This document shows positions 23,836-31,576 of a stretch of 64,000 nucleotides of DNA, one piece after another. The notes under the pieces were generated by a model. The model had not been told where the DNA came from, ran no database searches, and saw only the letters and a program-made list of their open reading frames with translations. The first letter of the stretch is position 1. Each line of letters begins with the position of its first letter. Made by a program: the position numbers and the translations under genes. The DNA is from Streptomyces albofaciens JCM 4342 (GTDB taxonomy: Bacteria > Actinomycetota > Actinomycetes > Streptomycetales > Streptomycetaceae): positions 1,612,001-1,676,000 of the forward strand of contig NZ_PDCM01000002.1 in assembly GCF_008634025.1 (NCBI RefSeq). The letters run 5' to 3'.

Positions 23836-24972
23836 TCAGGCCACGGCCGGGGCCGGGGGCCGCGTCTGCCCGTCGGGCGATTGGGCCTCCAGCTCGCGTA
23901 CGAGCGGCAGGACGCGCTTGCCGAAGTACTCGACCTCCTCCAGGTAGTGCAGGAAGCCGAGCAGGAAGAGGTCCACGCCGAGGCGCTTGTAGGCGACGAC
24001 GCGTTCGGCGATCTGTTCCGGGGTGCCGATCAGCCCCGTGCGGAACCCGTCGTTGTACTGGACGAGGTCCTCGAACGACGAGTCCTGCCACATGCCCTTG
24101 CCGTCGGCGGTGGAACGGCCCGCCTGCTTCACGGCCTCCCCGAAGCCGCGTACGGCCTCGGTGTCCGCCTTGGCGACGATCTCCCGCAGCGCCTCGCGCG
24201 CTTCCGCCTCGGTGTCCCTCGCGATCAGGAAGCCGTTCAGCCCGAAGCGGGGCGCGGGCCGCCCGGCCGCCGCGGCCGAGGCCCGCACGTCGGTGAGCTG
24301 TTCGGTGACGCCGTCGAAGTCCCTGCCGTTGCTGAAGTACCAGTCGGAGACCCGTCCCGCCATGGCGCGGGCGGCGGTGGAGTTGCCGCCCTGGAAGATC
24401 TCCGGGTGCGGGCGGGACGGGGAGGTGACCGGCTTGGGCTTCAGCGAGAAGTCGCGGATCCGGTAGAAGTCGCCGGCCAGCCGCGCGTGGTCCTCGGTCC
24501 AGATGCCGCGCAGCGCGGTGATGAACTCCTCGGCCCGCCGGTAGCGTTCGTCGTGCTCCAGCCAGGGCTCGCCGAGCGCGGTGAACTCGCCCTTGAACCA
24601 GCCGCTGACGACGTTGACCGCGAACCGGCCGCCGGAGAGCTGGTCCGCGGTGGCTCCGAGCTTGGCCAGCACGCCGGGGTTCCAGAGGCCGGGGAGGACG
24701 GCGGCGATGACCTTCAGGCGCTCGGTGGCGAGCAGCAGCGCGAGGCTGAAAGAGGTGGATTCGTGCTGGTATTCGGCACCGTAACTGGCCATGTAGCGGA
24801 CCTGGGTGAGCGCGTAGTCGAAACCGCTGTTCTCGGCCAGGACGGCGAGTTCGCGGTTGTAGTCGTAGCCCCAGTCGGTGCGCTGCTCGACGGTGCTGGT
24901 GACCAGGCCGCCGCTGACGTTGGGCACCCAGTAGGCGAAACGCAGCGGGTCGGAGGCGGGCGGGACGGGCAT
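23836..24972 (-). CDS. sfnG: Dimethylsulfone monooxygenase (SfnG-like)
   Basis: A 378-residue luciferase-like flavin monooxygenase strongly resembling SfnG: LRFAYWVPNVSGGLVTSTVEQRTDWGYDYN, FDYALTQVRYMASYGAEYQHESTSFSLALL, HPEIFQGGNSTAARAMAGRVSDWYFSNG and LGTPEQIAERV-type region. SfnG converts dimethylsulfone to methanesulfinate with FMNH2. ATG 24972 is chosen because GGGAG stands 6 nt before it and homologues start just before LRFAYWVP; an in-frame ATG at 25029 would add 19 residues. First structural gene after the leader peptide; the 234-bp gap to the leader gene can hold an attenuator. Confidence 0.88.
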   Translation of the reverse strand: MPVPPASDPLRFAYWVPNVSGGLVTSTVEQRTDWGYDYNRELAVLAENSGFDYALTQVRYMASYGAEYQHESTSFSLALLLATERLKVIAAVLPGLWNPGVLAKLGATADQLSGGRFAVNVVSGWFKGEFTALGEPWLEHDERYRRAEEFITALRGIWTEDHARLAGDFYRIRDFSLKPKPVTSPSRPHPEIFQGGNSTAARAMAGRVSDWYFSNGRDFDGVTEQLTDVRASAAAAGRPAPRFGLNGFLIARDTEAEAREALREIVAKADTEAVRGFGEAVKQAGRSTADGKGMWQDSSFEDLVQYNDGFRTGLIGTPEQIAERVVAYKRLGVDLFLLGFLHYLEEVEYFGKRVLPLVRELEAQSPDGQTRPPAPAVA

Positions 24973-25149
24973 CAGGTACTCCCGGTGGGTCTGGGTGGGC
25001 ATGGGGAATTGCGGCATCGGCCGGTACATGCGTTCCGCACGACTCGGAATCCGGAAATCAGCGCACGGACATGGCGAACAGGAGACGCGGAACCGGCCAT
25101 TGCAGATGGCATGACAGGGAAAGCCAGAGGGAAAGCCGGAAGGTTCCGG

Positions 25150-25179
25150 AAAAAGGCCAGCCGGTTCACCGGAAAACCG
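25150..25179 (-). terminator. Candidate attenuator hairpin in the sulfur operon leader
   Basis: On the minus strand a CGGTT/AACCG stem with an 8-nt loop is followed by GCTGGCC and five U, between the leader peptide stop and the SfnG-like gene. Several overlapping alternative pairings (CCGG-rich) are possible nearby. It is a short stem, so it is offered only as a candidate for transcription attenuation. Confidence 0.3.
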
Positions 25180-25206
25180 CCCGGAGAATCCGGACCGGTG
25201 GCGTCC

Positions 25207-25293
25207 TTACCGGCCGGCGCGCCGACACAGGGCGCTGGAAACCCGTACGAGGTCCACATGACGCCGTTGTGTGAGCTGCCCGAGCTTCTTCAT
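25207..25293 (-). CDS. Cysteine-type leader peptide of the sulfur operon
   Basis: A 28-codon frame with a very strong ribosome-binding site (GGAGGTGA, 7 nt before ATG 25293) ending in TAA. The encoded peptide contains RRHVDLVRVSSALCR, the motif of the short putative leader peptides that precede sulfur-assimilation genes in Streptomyces and other actinomycetes, with one conserved Cys near the end followed by Arg. The position, upstream of an organosulfur operon and divergent from a LysR gene, fits. Inference: ribosome stalling at the Cys codon when charged Cys-tRNA is scarce permits readthrough into the operon. Confidence 0.88.
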   Translation of the reverse strand: MKKLGQLTQRRHVDLVRVSSALCRRAGR

Positions 25294-25489
25294 CAACGCG
25301 TCACCTCCTCGCAACAATTCGGCGGTACGGCCACAGTCCGGCCGGTCGTTTCCCGCCACTTCCGGGAGTTTACCCGGGCTGCCGCCGCGGGTCGACAAGG
25401 CATCCGCGAGGTGGTGATAGGGTCCCCCTTCCACCGGACCCCGGCCGGGTAATTCACCGGCCCCCGGCAATGGCTGGAGGCGGCTTGTC

Positions 25490-26416
25490 GTGCGCATAGA
25501 ACAATTGGAATACCTGGCGGCGGTCACCCGGCTCGGGTCGCTGCGCCGGGCCGCCGAGGAGCTGCATCTGTCGCAGCCCGCGCTGAGCGAGACGGTCCGC
25601 AACCTGGAACGGGAGCTGGGTGTGGGGCTGCTGGACCGCAAGCGGTCCGGGGCGAAGATCAGCGACGAGGGGCGGGAGCTGCTGCCGCACATCGCCGGGG
25701 TGCTGGACGCGGTCGACCGGCTGCGCCGCGCGGCCGACGACCAGCACCGGGTCAGCCGGATGGTGCGGCTGGGCACGGTCAACGCGGCCACGGTGCCGCT
25801 GCTCGTCCCGGCCGTCCGGGAGTTCCGCGCCGCGCATCCGCTGACCCAGGTGGAGGTGGTCACCGCCCAGCAGGACGCCGTCCAGCAGGGCCTGATGGAG
25901 GGCGGGTTCGACCTCGGGCTGGTCAACTACCTGCGGGGCGACGATCTGCCGCCCGGCCTGCACACCACCGAGCTGCTGCGCGGGCGCCCGGTCGTGTGCG
26001 TGCGCCCGGACAGCCCGCTGGCGGCGCGGGCGGCGGTCACCGTCGCGGACCTGCTGGCCGAGCCGCTGATCGTGATGCGCTCCGGATATGTCATGCACCG
26101 TTACGTCCACCGGCTGCTCCGGGGCCGTACGCCGTCCTTCTCGTACTCGACCGACGGTGCGGAGATGGGCAAGCTGATGGTGGCCGAAGGGCTCGGCGCC
26201 ACCGTGCTGCCGGACTACAGCGTGCTCGGCGACCCGCTGGAGCGCGGCGGGGCGATCACCTGCCGTCCGCTGGCGGACGACACCACCGAGGTCCGCATGG
26301 TGCTCCAGCGGCGCCGCGCCGGCTCGGTGCCCCGGGCGGCCCGCGATCTGCACGCGATCTTCGTCCGGCGCGCCGGGGAGCCGCCGCACCGGGGCACCCG
26401 GCCCGGGGAGCGATGA
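25490..26416 (+). CDS. LysR-family transcriptional regulator of the sulfur operon
   Basis: A 308-residue LysR regulator. The N-terminal HTH is canonical: MRIEQLEYLAAVTRLGSLRRAAEELHLSQPALSETVRNLERELGVGLLDR. The effector domain starts near residue 90 (MVRLGTVNAATVPLLVPAVREFRAAHP). GTG 25490 follows GGAGGCGG. It is divergent from the leader peptide/SfnG operon and is the obvious candidate activator, as CbbR/CysB-type proteins control sulfonate operons elsewhere. The ligand is probably a sulfur intermediate such as adenylylsulfate or sulfate; not shown by sequence. Confidence 0.9.
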   Translation: MRIEQLEYLAAVTRLGSLRRAAEELHLSQPALSETVRNLERELGVGLLDRKRSGAKISDEGRELLPHIAGVLDAVDRLRRAADDQHRVSRMVRLGTVNAATVPLLVPAVREFRAAHPLTQVEVVTAQQDAVQQGLMEGGFDLGLVNYLRGDDLPPGLHTTELLRGRPVVCVRPDSPLAARAAVTVADLLAEPLIVMRSGYVMHRYVHRLLRGRTPSFSYSTDGAEMGKLMVAEGLGATVLPDYSVLGDPLERGGAITCRPLADDTTEVRMVLQRRRAGSVPRAARDLHAIFVRRAGEPPHRGTRPGER

Positions 26417-26536
26417 GGCAGGATCGGAAGAGGTCGTACGGGCAGGGCGTACGGAGGACGGCGTACGAAGGAGGCGTACGGCGGCGCGCGCCGGGCGCCG
26501 GCGGCGCGACGGTTCCGTTCCGGTCGGGAGGTCGGT

Positions 26537-27346
26537 GTGGCGGTGGAGGTCACCTGGTGGGGGCACGCCACCGTCACGGTCACCGATTCGGGCGTACGGG
26601 TCCTGACCGACCCGCTGTTCGTGCGGCGCCTGGCACACCTGCGGCGGCGCCGGGGCGCGCTCCCGCCGCCCGCCGCGGCCCGCGCCGACGCCGTGCTCGT
26701 CTCCCATCTGCACGCCGACCATCTGCACCCCGCCTCCCTGGCGCGCCTCGCGCCGGGCACCCGGCTGGTGGTGCCGTACGGGGCGGCCGCCGCGGTGCCG
26801 GGGCTGCGGCGGGTGGCGGCGGCCCAGGGGCTGCCGGTCACCGAGGTGCGGCCCGGCGACACGGTCCCGGTCCGCGCGTCCCGGAACGGGCGCGGCCCCG
26901 CCGAGGTGACCGTCCGCGCGGTGCACGCGGCACACGACGGACGCCGGCTGCCGTACGGGCCGCACCGGGTACCCGCGCTCGGCTACGTGGTGCACGGCGC
27001 GGCGACGACGTACTTCGCGGGCGACACCGGGCTCTTCGACACGATGGCCGAGGAGGTCGGCGCCTGTGACGTGGCGCTGCTGCCGGTGGGCGGCTGGGGC
27101 CCGTTCCTCGGGCACGGGCATCTGGACGCGCGGCGGGCGGCCGAGGCGGCGGCCCGGCTCGGGCCGGTCAGCGCGGTCCCGGTGCACTACGGCACGTACT
27201 GGCCGATCGGTCTGGACGCGGTGCGCCCGCACGAGTTCCACTCCCCCGGTGACGAGTTCGCGCGGCAGGCCGGACTGCTGGCGCCGGGGGTGGCGGTGCA
27301 CCGGCTGGCGCACGGCGAGTCCGTACGGCTGACGGGCGCGCGGTGA
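26537..27346 (+). CDS. MBL-fold metallo-hydrolase (UlaG/YtnP-like)
   Basis: A 269-residue metallo-beta-lactamase-fold protein. The metal motif is ADAVLVSHLHADHLHP (H-X-H-X-D-H), with later ligands in YFAGDTGLFDTM (Asp) and AVPVHYGTYWPIG (His). The set is complete, so it is expected to be an active hydrolase; substrate unknown. GTG 26537 is preceded by GGGAGG. Its last codon overlaps the GTG of the DedA gene (GTGA), so the two are co-translated. The 120-bp stretch before it holds four GTACG blocks about 14 bp apart. Confidence 0.85.
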   Translation: MAVEVTWWGHATVTVTDSGVRVLTDPLFVRRLAHLRRRRGALPPPAAARADAVLVSHLHADHLHPASLARLAPGTRLVVPYGAAAAVPGLRRVAAAQGLPVTEVRPGDTVPVRASRNGRGPAEVTVRAVHAAHDGRRLPYGPHRVPALGYVVHGAATTYFAGDTGLFDTMAEEVGACDVALLPVGGWGPFLGHGHLDARRAAEAAARLGPVSAVPVHYGTYWPIGLDAVRPHEFHSPGDEFARQAGLLAPGVAVHRLAHGESVRLTGAR

Positions 27347-27963
27347 TCGGCGGGCTGGCGGGCGGCCTGCCCGCTGAACCGGCACAGCAGGCGGTGGGCT
27401 ATCCGTCGCTGTTCCTGCTGGTGGTGCTGGGCTCGCTGGTGCCGGTGGTGCCGACCGGCGCGGTGGTCAGCTCGGCGGCGGTGGTGGCCTTCCACCAGGG
27501 TTCGCCGTGGGCGCTGCTGTCGGTCTTCGGGGTGAGCGCCCTCGCCGCGTTCCTCGGTGACCTCGGCCTGTACTGGCTGGGCGGGCGCGGTGTGCGCTCA
27601 CGCAACGGTTCCCGCTGGCTGGACCGGCTGCGCGACCGCGCCGCGCCGGAGCGGCTGGCACAAGCACAGACCGGGCTGCGCGCCCACGGCGTGCTGGTAC
27701 TCGTACTGTCGCGGCTGGTACCGGCCGGACGGGTGCCGGTGATGCTGGCATGCCTGCTGGCACGCGTCCCCCTACGCCGTTTCGCCCACGGCGACCTGCC
27801 GGCCTGCCTGGCCTGGGCGCTGACGTACCAGCTCATCGGCGTCCTGGGCGGCTCCCTGTTCGGCGAGCCGTGGCAGGGCGTGGCCGCGGCGGTCGGGCTG
27901 GCTCTGCTGGTCGGCGGGGCGCCTGCGGTGTGGAGGCGGGTGCGGGAGGGGAGGGGTGGGTGA
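27343..27963 (+). CDS. DedA/VTT-domain membrane protein
   Basis: A 206-residue integral membrane protein of the DedA/SNARE-associated family: hydrophobic N-terminal segment (FLLVVLGSLVPVVPTGAVVSSAAVVAF), re-entrant motif region AAFLGDLGLYWLGGRGVR, and the signature VLVLSRLVPAGRVPVMLACLLARVPLRRF with the conserved Arg. DedA proteins are proposed lipid scramblases or undecaprenyl-phosphate transporters. GTG 27343 overlaps the preceding MBL-fold gene by 4 bp, indicating translational coupling and perhaps a shared envelope-lipid function. Confidence 0.85.
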   Translation: MIGGLAGGLPAEPAQQAVGYPSLFLLVVLGSLVPVVPTGAVVSSAAVVAFHQGSPWALLSVFGVSALAAFLGDLGLYWLGGRGVRSRNGSRWLDRLRDRAAPERLAQAQTGLRAHGVLVLVLSRLVPAGRVPVMLACLLARVPLRRFAHGDLPACLAWALTYQLIGVLGGSLFGEPWQGVAAAVGLALLVGGAPAVWRRVREGRGG

Positions 27964-27986
27964 GGGGGCGTACACGCGATCCGGCG

Positions 27987-29093
27987 TCAGCCGGCGTCCG
28001 GCGCCACGCCCTCAACCCGTCCCCCTCCCCTCCCCCGCCCCAACACCCGCGACCCCCCAACCGCCAGATCCCACAAATCCTCACGTGGACGCCCAGTGGC
28101 TTCCCAAGCCGTGCGTACGCGGCGCAGCGGTTCCAAGGGGGCCTCGGCGGACAGCAGGAAGGTGGACCAGTGCATCGGTGCCATCGCGCGGGCGCCGAGG
28201 TCGTGGCAGGCGCGGACTGCCTCCTCGGGGTCGGTGTGTACCGGGCGCAGCATCCAGCGCGGGTCGTAGGCGCCGATCGGCAGCAGTGCGAGGTCGATGT
28301 CCGGGTAGCGGTCGCCGATCTCCTCGAACCAGTGGCCGTAGCCGGTGTCGCCAGCGAAGTAGACCCGCCGCCCGTCCGGCGCGGTGAGGACCCAGCCGCC
28401 CCACAGGGAGCGGCAGGTGTCGGTCAGGGTGCGCTTGCTCCAGTGGTGGGCGGGGACGAAGTCGAAGCGGACCGGGCCCGCGGGGCCGGGCAGTTCGACG
28501 GCCTCCCACCAGTCCAGGTCGGTGACGTGGGTGAAGCGGCGCCGGCGGGCCCAGCGGGCGAGCCCGGCGGGCAGCAGGAGCGGGGTGTGCGGGGGCAGCC
28601 GTTTGAGGGTGGGCAGGTCGAGGTGGTCGTAGTGGTTGTGGCTGATGACGACCGCGTCGACGGGCGGCAGGTCCTGCCAGCGGACGCCGACCGGGGTGAC
28701 GCGGGGCGGGGTGCCGAGGATCTTGCGGGACCACACGGGGTCGGTCAGTACGGTCAGGCCGCCGACGCGCAGCACCCAGCTGGCGTGTCCCGCCCAGGTG
28801 ACGGCGATGTCCCGGGGGCCCGCCTCGGGCATCGGGCCCGGCTCGAAAGGGAGTTCGGGGATCTCCAGGAGCGCCTGGGCGGCGGGCCGCAGCTTGCCCT
28901 CGCGGGCGATGCGGGCCAGCGCGCGGACGCCGGGCAGCGGCGCGGTGAGCCGGTCGGTGAAGTCGCGGGGCCATGTGCGGACCTCGCGCGTCGGGCGGAC
29001 CGCCGGGTCCGCGGCCGCCCCTGGGCCGGCGGGGTGCGGGGCGTCGGAGTCCGGGAGAGGCTCGGTGAGGGAACGTTCGGTCTGTTCGGTCAT
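27987..29093 (-). CDS. MBL-fold metallo-hydrolase (NAPE-PLD-like)
   Basis: A 368-residue MBL-fold protein of the N-acyl-phosphatidylethanolamine phospholipase D-like group: VTWAGHASWVLRVGGLTVLTDPVWS, metal motif VISHNHYDHLDLPTLKRL, then DFVPAHHWSKRTLTDTCRSLWGGWVL, YFAGDTGYGHWFEEI and LLPIGAYDPRW. The ligands are complete. Known members cleave phospholipid phosphodiesters, but bacterial substrates vary. ATG 29093 follows GGAG. It is convergent with the DedA gene, 23 bp away; the pairing with two other envelope-lipid type genes is suggestive only. Confidence 0.87.
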   Translation of the reverse strand: MTEQTERSLTEPLPDSDAPHPAGPGAAADPAVRPTREVRTWPRDFTDRLTAPLPGVRALARIAREGKLRPAAQALLEIPELPFEPGPMPEAGPRDIAVTWAGHASWVLRVGGLTVLTDPVWSRKILGTPPRVTPVGVRWQDLPPVDAVVISHNHYDHLDLPTLKRLPPHTPLLLPAGLARWARRRRFTHVTDLDWWEAVELPGPAGPVRFDFVPAHHWSKRTLTDTCRSLWGGWVLTAPDGRRVYFAGDTGYGHWFEEIGDRYPDIDLALLPIGAYDPRWMLRPVHTDPEEAVRACHDLGARAMAPMHWSTFLLSAEAPLEPLRRVRTAWEATGRPREDLWDLAVGGSRVLGRGRGGGRVEGVAPDAG

Positions 29094-29211
29094 CGAGAGG
29101 CTCCATTCGGTGGGCGTGACCGGACGTGGTGCCGGTCGCGGGCGAGAGCCGGGGCGGCCGGGAAGGCGGGGCCGGGAGGGGCGTACGGGCGGTACGCGGC
29201 GGGCCCGGCCG

Positions 29212-30426
29212 CTACGAGGGGCCGGTGTCCGTGAGCGAGGCGAGCGTGGCGGACAGGGCGCTCAACGCCTCGGCCACGTGCGGCAGCTGAAGAGGATCGG
29301 GGGCGTCGAGGACCTGTTGCCGCCGCCCCGCGTCGGGCCCGAGCAGCGCGTCGGTGCTCAGCCGTACGCGCAGCGCCTGGGGATCGTCGCCGAAGCGGTG
29401 CCCGCCGCGCGCCGCCCAGGGCGCGAGCGCGCCTTCCAGCCCGGCCGGTCCGGTGATGCCCTTGCCGGCCAGCACGGGGCGCAGCGGTTCGAAGTCCGCG
29501 TACAGGTGACTGCCCGCGTGCGGGGGGCGGCAGACGGCGCCGCACGTGGTGAGGGCGTGGTGCAGCGCTCCGGCGAGCGTGCCGTGCACCCGGGCCGCGG
29601 CGGCGGTACGGGCGCGTACGGCCTCCGGTTCGGCGAGTGCCCGGGTGACGGCGGCGGCGACCGGCCCGGCCACCGGGGTGCGCAGCGCCGCCAGCCGGTC
29701 CAGCGTCGCGGCGCGCAGCCGGGCGGCGCGCCCGGTGTCCGGGAACCGGGCCAGCGCGACGGGCCAGGAGGCCGGGGCCAGGGTGGCCCGCAGGTCGGTC
29801 AGGACGACGACGTCGTCCGGCAGCATCTCGGCCGGGCTCAGGACGACCGTGTCGTGCGGGTCGTGCAGCAGATCGCGGCCGGTCTCGTCGCTGACGATCC
29901 ACAGCCCGTCCGCCGCGGCCGCCTCGCATACCTCGTGCACCAGCTCGGGCGGCGGGCAGGTGCCGCTGGGGTCGTCGGCGACGGAGACCAGCAGGACCCG
30001 CGGCCCGTCACCGGCCGACCGGGCCCGGCGTACGGCCTCCAGCAGCGCGAACGCGTCCGGCACGCCGCCGGATTCGGCCGGTACGGGGACGCGGTGGGCC
30101 TGTCTGCCGAGCAGCCCGGCGCCCGGCGCGTACCACTCGGCGCAGGGGCGCGGCAGCAGCACGTCGCCGCCGGTCGCGGCGAGCAGGGCGAGGAGCAGGG
30201 CGGGCGCGCCCGGCGCGGCGAGCACCCGCTCCGGCACGGTCGCCAGGCCCCGGCGCCCCCAGTAGTCGCAGGCGGCGGCGCGCAGCGGCCGGGAGCCGCC
30301 GGGCGGCTCGGGATCCGTACGGTCCGCGGCGGCGGCGAGGTGCGCGGCGAGTTCCGGGAGGACCGGCAGCCCCGCCGGGGGATCCGGCTCCGGGGCCGGA
30401 TCCGGATCCAGGGCCGTCCGCTGCAT
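29212..30426 (-). CDS. Aminotransferase class I/II-fold protein lacking the catalytic lysine
   Basis: A 404-residue protein with the fold-type I PLP layout: VSVADDPSGTCPPPELVHEV (position of the NPTG motif, here DPSG), WIVSDETGRDLL (Asp180 for the pyridine nitrogen), and ALRVRLS near the C-terminus (substrate carboxylate Arg region). In the place of the SLSK lysine stands TDLRATLAPASWPVAL, with Arg213. The whole protein contains only one Lys (residue 322, in AGKGITG), far from the expected site. ATG 30426 follows GGAGGT. It may bind PLP non-covalently, act without PLP or be a regulatory relic. It precedes the NAPE-PLD-like gene on the same strand by 118 bp. Confidence 0.72.
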   Translation of the reverse strand: MQRTALDPDPAPEPDPPAGLPVLPELAAHLAAAADRTDPEPPGGSRPLRAAACDYWGRRGLATVPERVLAAPGAPALLLALLAATGGDVLLPRPCAEWYAPGAGLLGRQAHRVPVPAESGGVPDAFALLEAVRRARSAGDGPRVLLVSVADDPSGTCPPPELVHEVCEAAAADGLWIVSDETGRDLLHDPHDTVVLSPAEMLPDDVVVLTDLRATLAPASWPVALARFPDTGRAARLRAATLDRLAALRTPVAGPVAAAVTRALAEPEAVRARTAAAARVHGTLAGALHHALTTCGAVCRPPHAGSHLYADFEPLRPVLAGKGITGPAGLEGALAPWAARGGHRFGDDPQALRVRLSTDALLGPDAGRRQQVLDAPDPLQLPHVAEALSALSATLASLTDTGPS

Positions 30427-30591
30427 CCGTACCTCCACACTCCACGGCAGGTCGATCGTGGGCCCATCACATGAGTGCGGGCCCCGACCACCTTTGCAGA
30501 TCGCGGGGGCCGGGAGGCGGGGCGACACGTCACCGGTCGGCTGAGAGCCGGTGCGCGGGCGGGGCGGGGGCGGGAGCGGAGCGGTTCCCGG

Positions 30592-31410
30592 TCACCGACC
30601 GTGGCCGGTGCCCGGTCCGGCCGTACGGCCGGGCTCCGTCCCGCTGCGCGCCGCCGCGGCGCGGCCGGTGTCCCGGGGCCTGTCGTCCAGGCACCGCAGC
30701 TCGGCCTCCAGCCCGTGTCCGCGGGTGCGGACCAGGGCGCCGGCGAGGTCGGACAGTTTGCGGTTGGTGCGCTGCGACAGGCGGCGCAGCGTGTCGAAGG
30801 CGGTGTCCGGGTCGCACCCCAGCACGTACATGAGGATGCCGCATGCCTGGTCGACCACCGGCCGGGTGCGCAGGGCGGTGTCGAGCTGGTCCACCTCGGC
30901 GAGGGCCTCCCGGTAGCGGCGCTCCCGGGCCAGTCCGGTGGCGGCCAGCTCACCGAGCACGTCGGTGGCCGTGCAGCCCTTCTCGACCTTCAGGCCGGGG
31001 CGGAAGCCGTAGACGGTGATGGTGAGGGTGATGCCGTCCCGGCGGTACGGGAGGGTGGCGCTGGAGCGTACTCCGGCCTGTAGGGCCTCGGCCCGGTACT
31101 CGGGCCAGCGGCTCTCGTGCAGCAGGTCGTCGGCGCCGGTGGCCCTGCCACTGTCCAGCGCCGTGGGGATGGGCCCTTCGCCGGACTCCCACTGGACACT
31201 GACCAGGGCGGACAGGTCGGGGTGGGTCACCGCGGTGGGGGCTTCGGCGGTGTCCTCGCCGGTGCTCACCGTGGCGGCGGCACCGCAGCTGTCGGGGGTG
31301 CACCAGGCGGCCTGCTCGGCGAGGTGCGCCAGGCTACGGGCGGGCGACCCCTCGTCGAGGTCGGACGCCCCGGTCGCGAAGAGCGTGCGCATAGGCGTCG
31401 TTGCGTCCAC
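30592..31410 (-). CDS. GAF-ANTAR domain RNA-binding antiterminator
   Basis: A 272-residue regulator. The C-terminal ANTAR domain is clear (LDTALRTRPVVDQACGILMYVLGCDPDTAFDTLRRLSQRTNRKLSDLAGALV), preceded by a GAF-like sensor (residues about 20-165). ANTAR proteins bind paired hexaloop RNA hairpins and prevent termination. The GAF part contains Cys residues (AWCTPDSCGAA) of uncertain role. The start is uncertain: GTG 31410 (AAGGGA upstream) or ATG 31392. Divergent from the PAS-GAF gene; the two could share control. Confidence 0.88.
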   Translation of the reverse strand: MDATTPMRTLFATGASDLDEGSPARSLAHLAEQAAWCTPDSCGAAATVSTGEDTAEAPTAVTHPDLSALVSVQWESGEGPIPTALDSGRATGADDLLHESRWPEYRAEALQAGVRSSATLPYRRDGITLTITVYGFRPGLKVEKGCTATDVLGELAATGLARERRYREALAEVDQLDTALRTRPVVDQACGILMYVLGCDPDTAFDTLRRLSQRTNRKLSDLAGALVRTRGHGLEAELRCLDDRPRDTGRAAAARSGTEPGRTAGPGTGHGR

Positions 31411-31576
31411 TTGTCGGTCAGTCCCTTCGGGTCCGTGGGCCGCACTGGATCGGCTGCCCGGTGCGGGCGGGCGAAAACGCCGGAATCCCGTCGAGTTCCG
31501 GCGCCCGGGACGCGGTGTCCGGTCGGCTTGGTCCCCGCGGGGTACGGTCCGGGGGCGCACCGGCTAGCGTGTGGGC

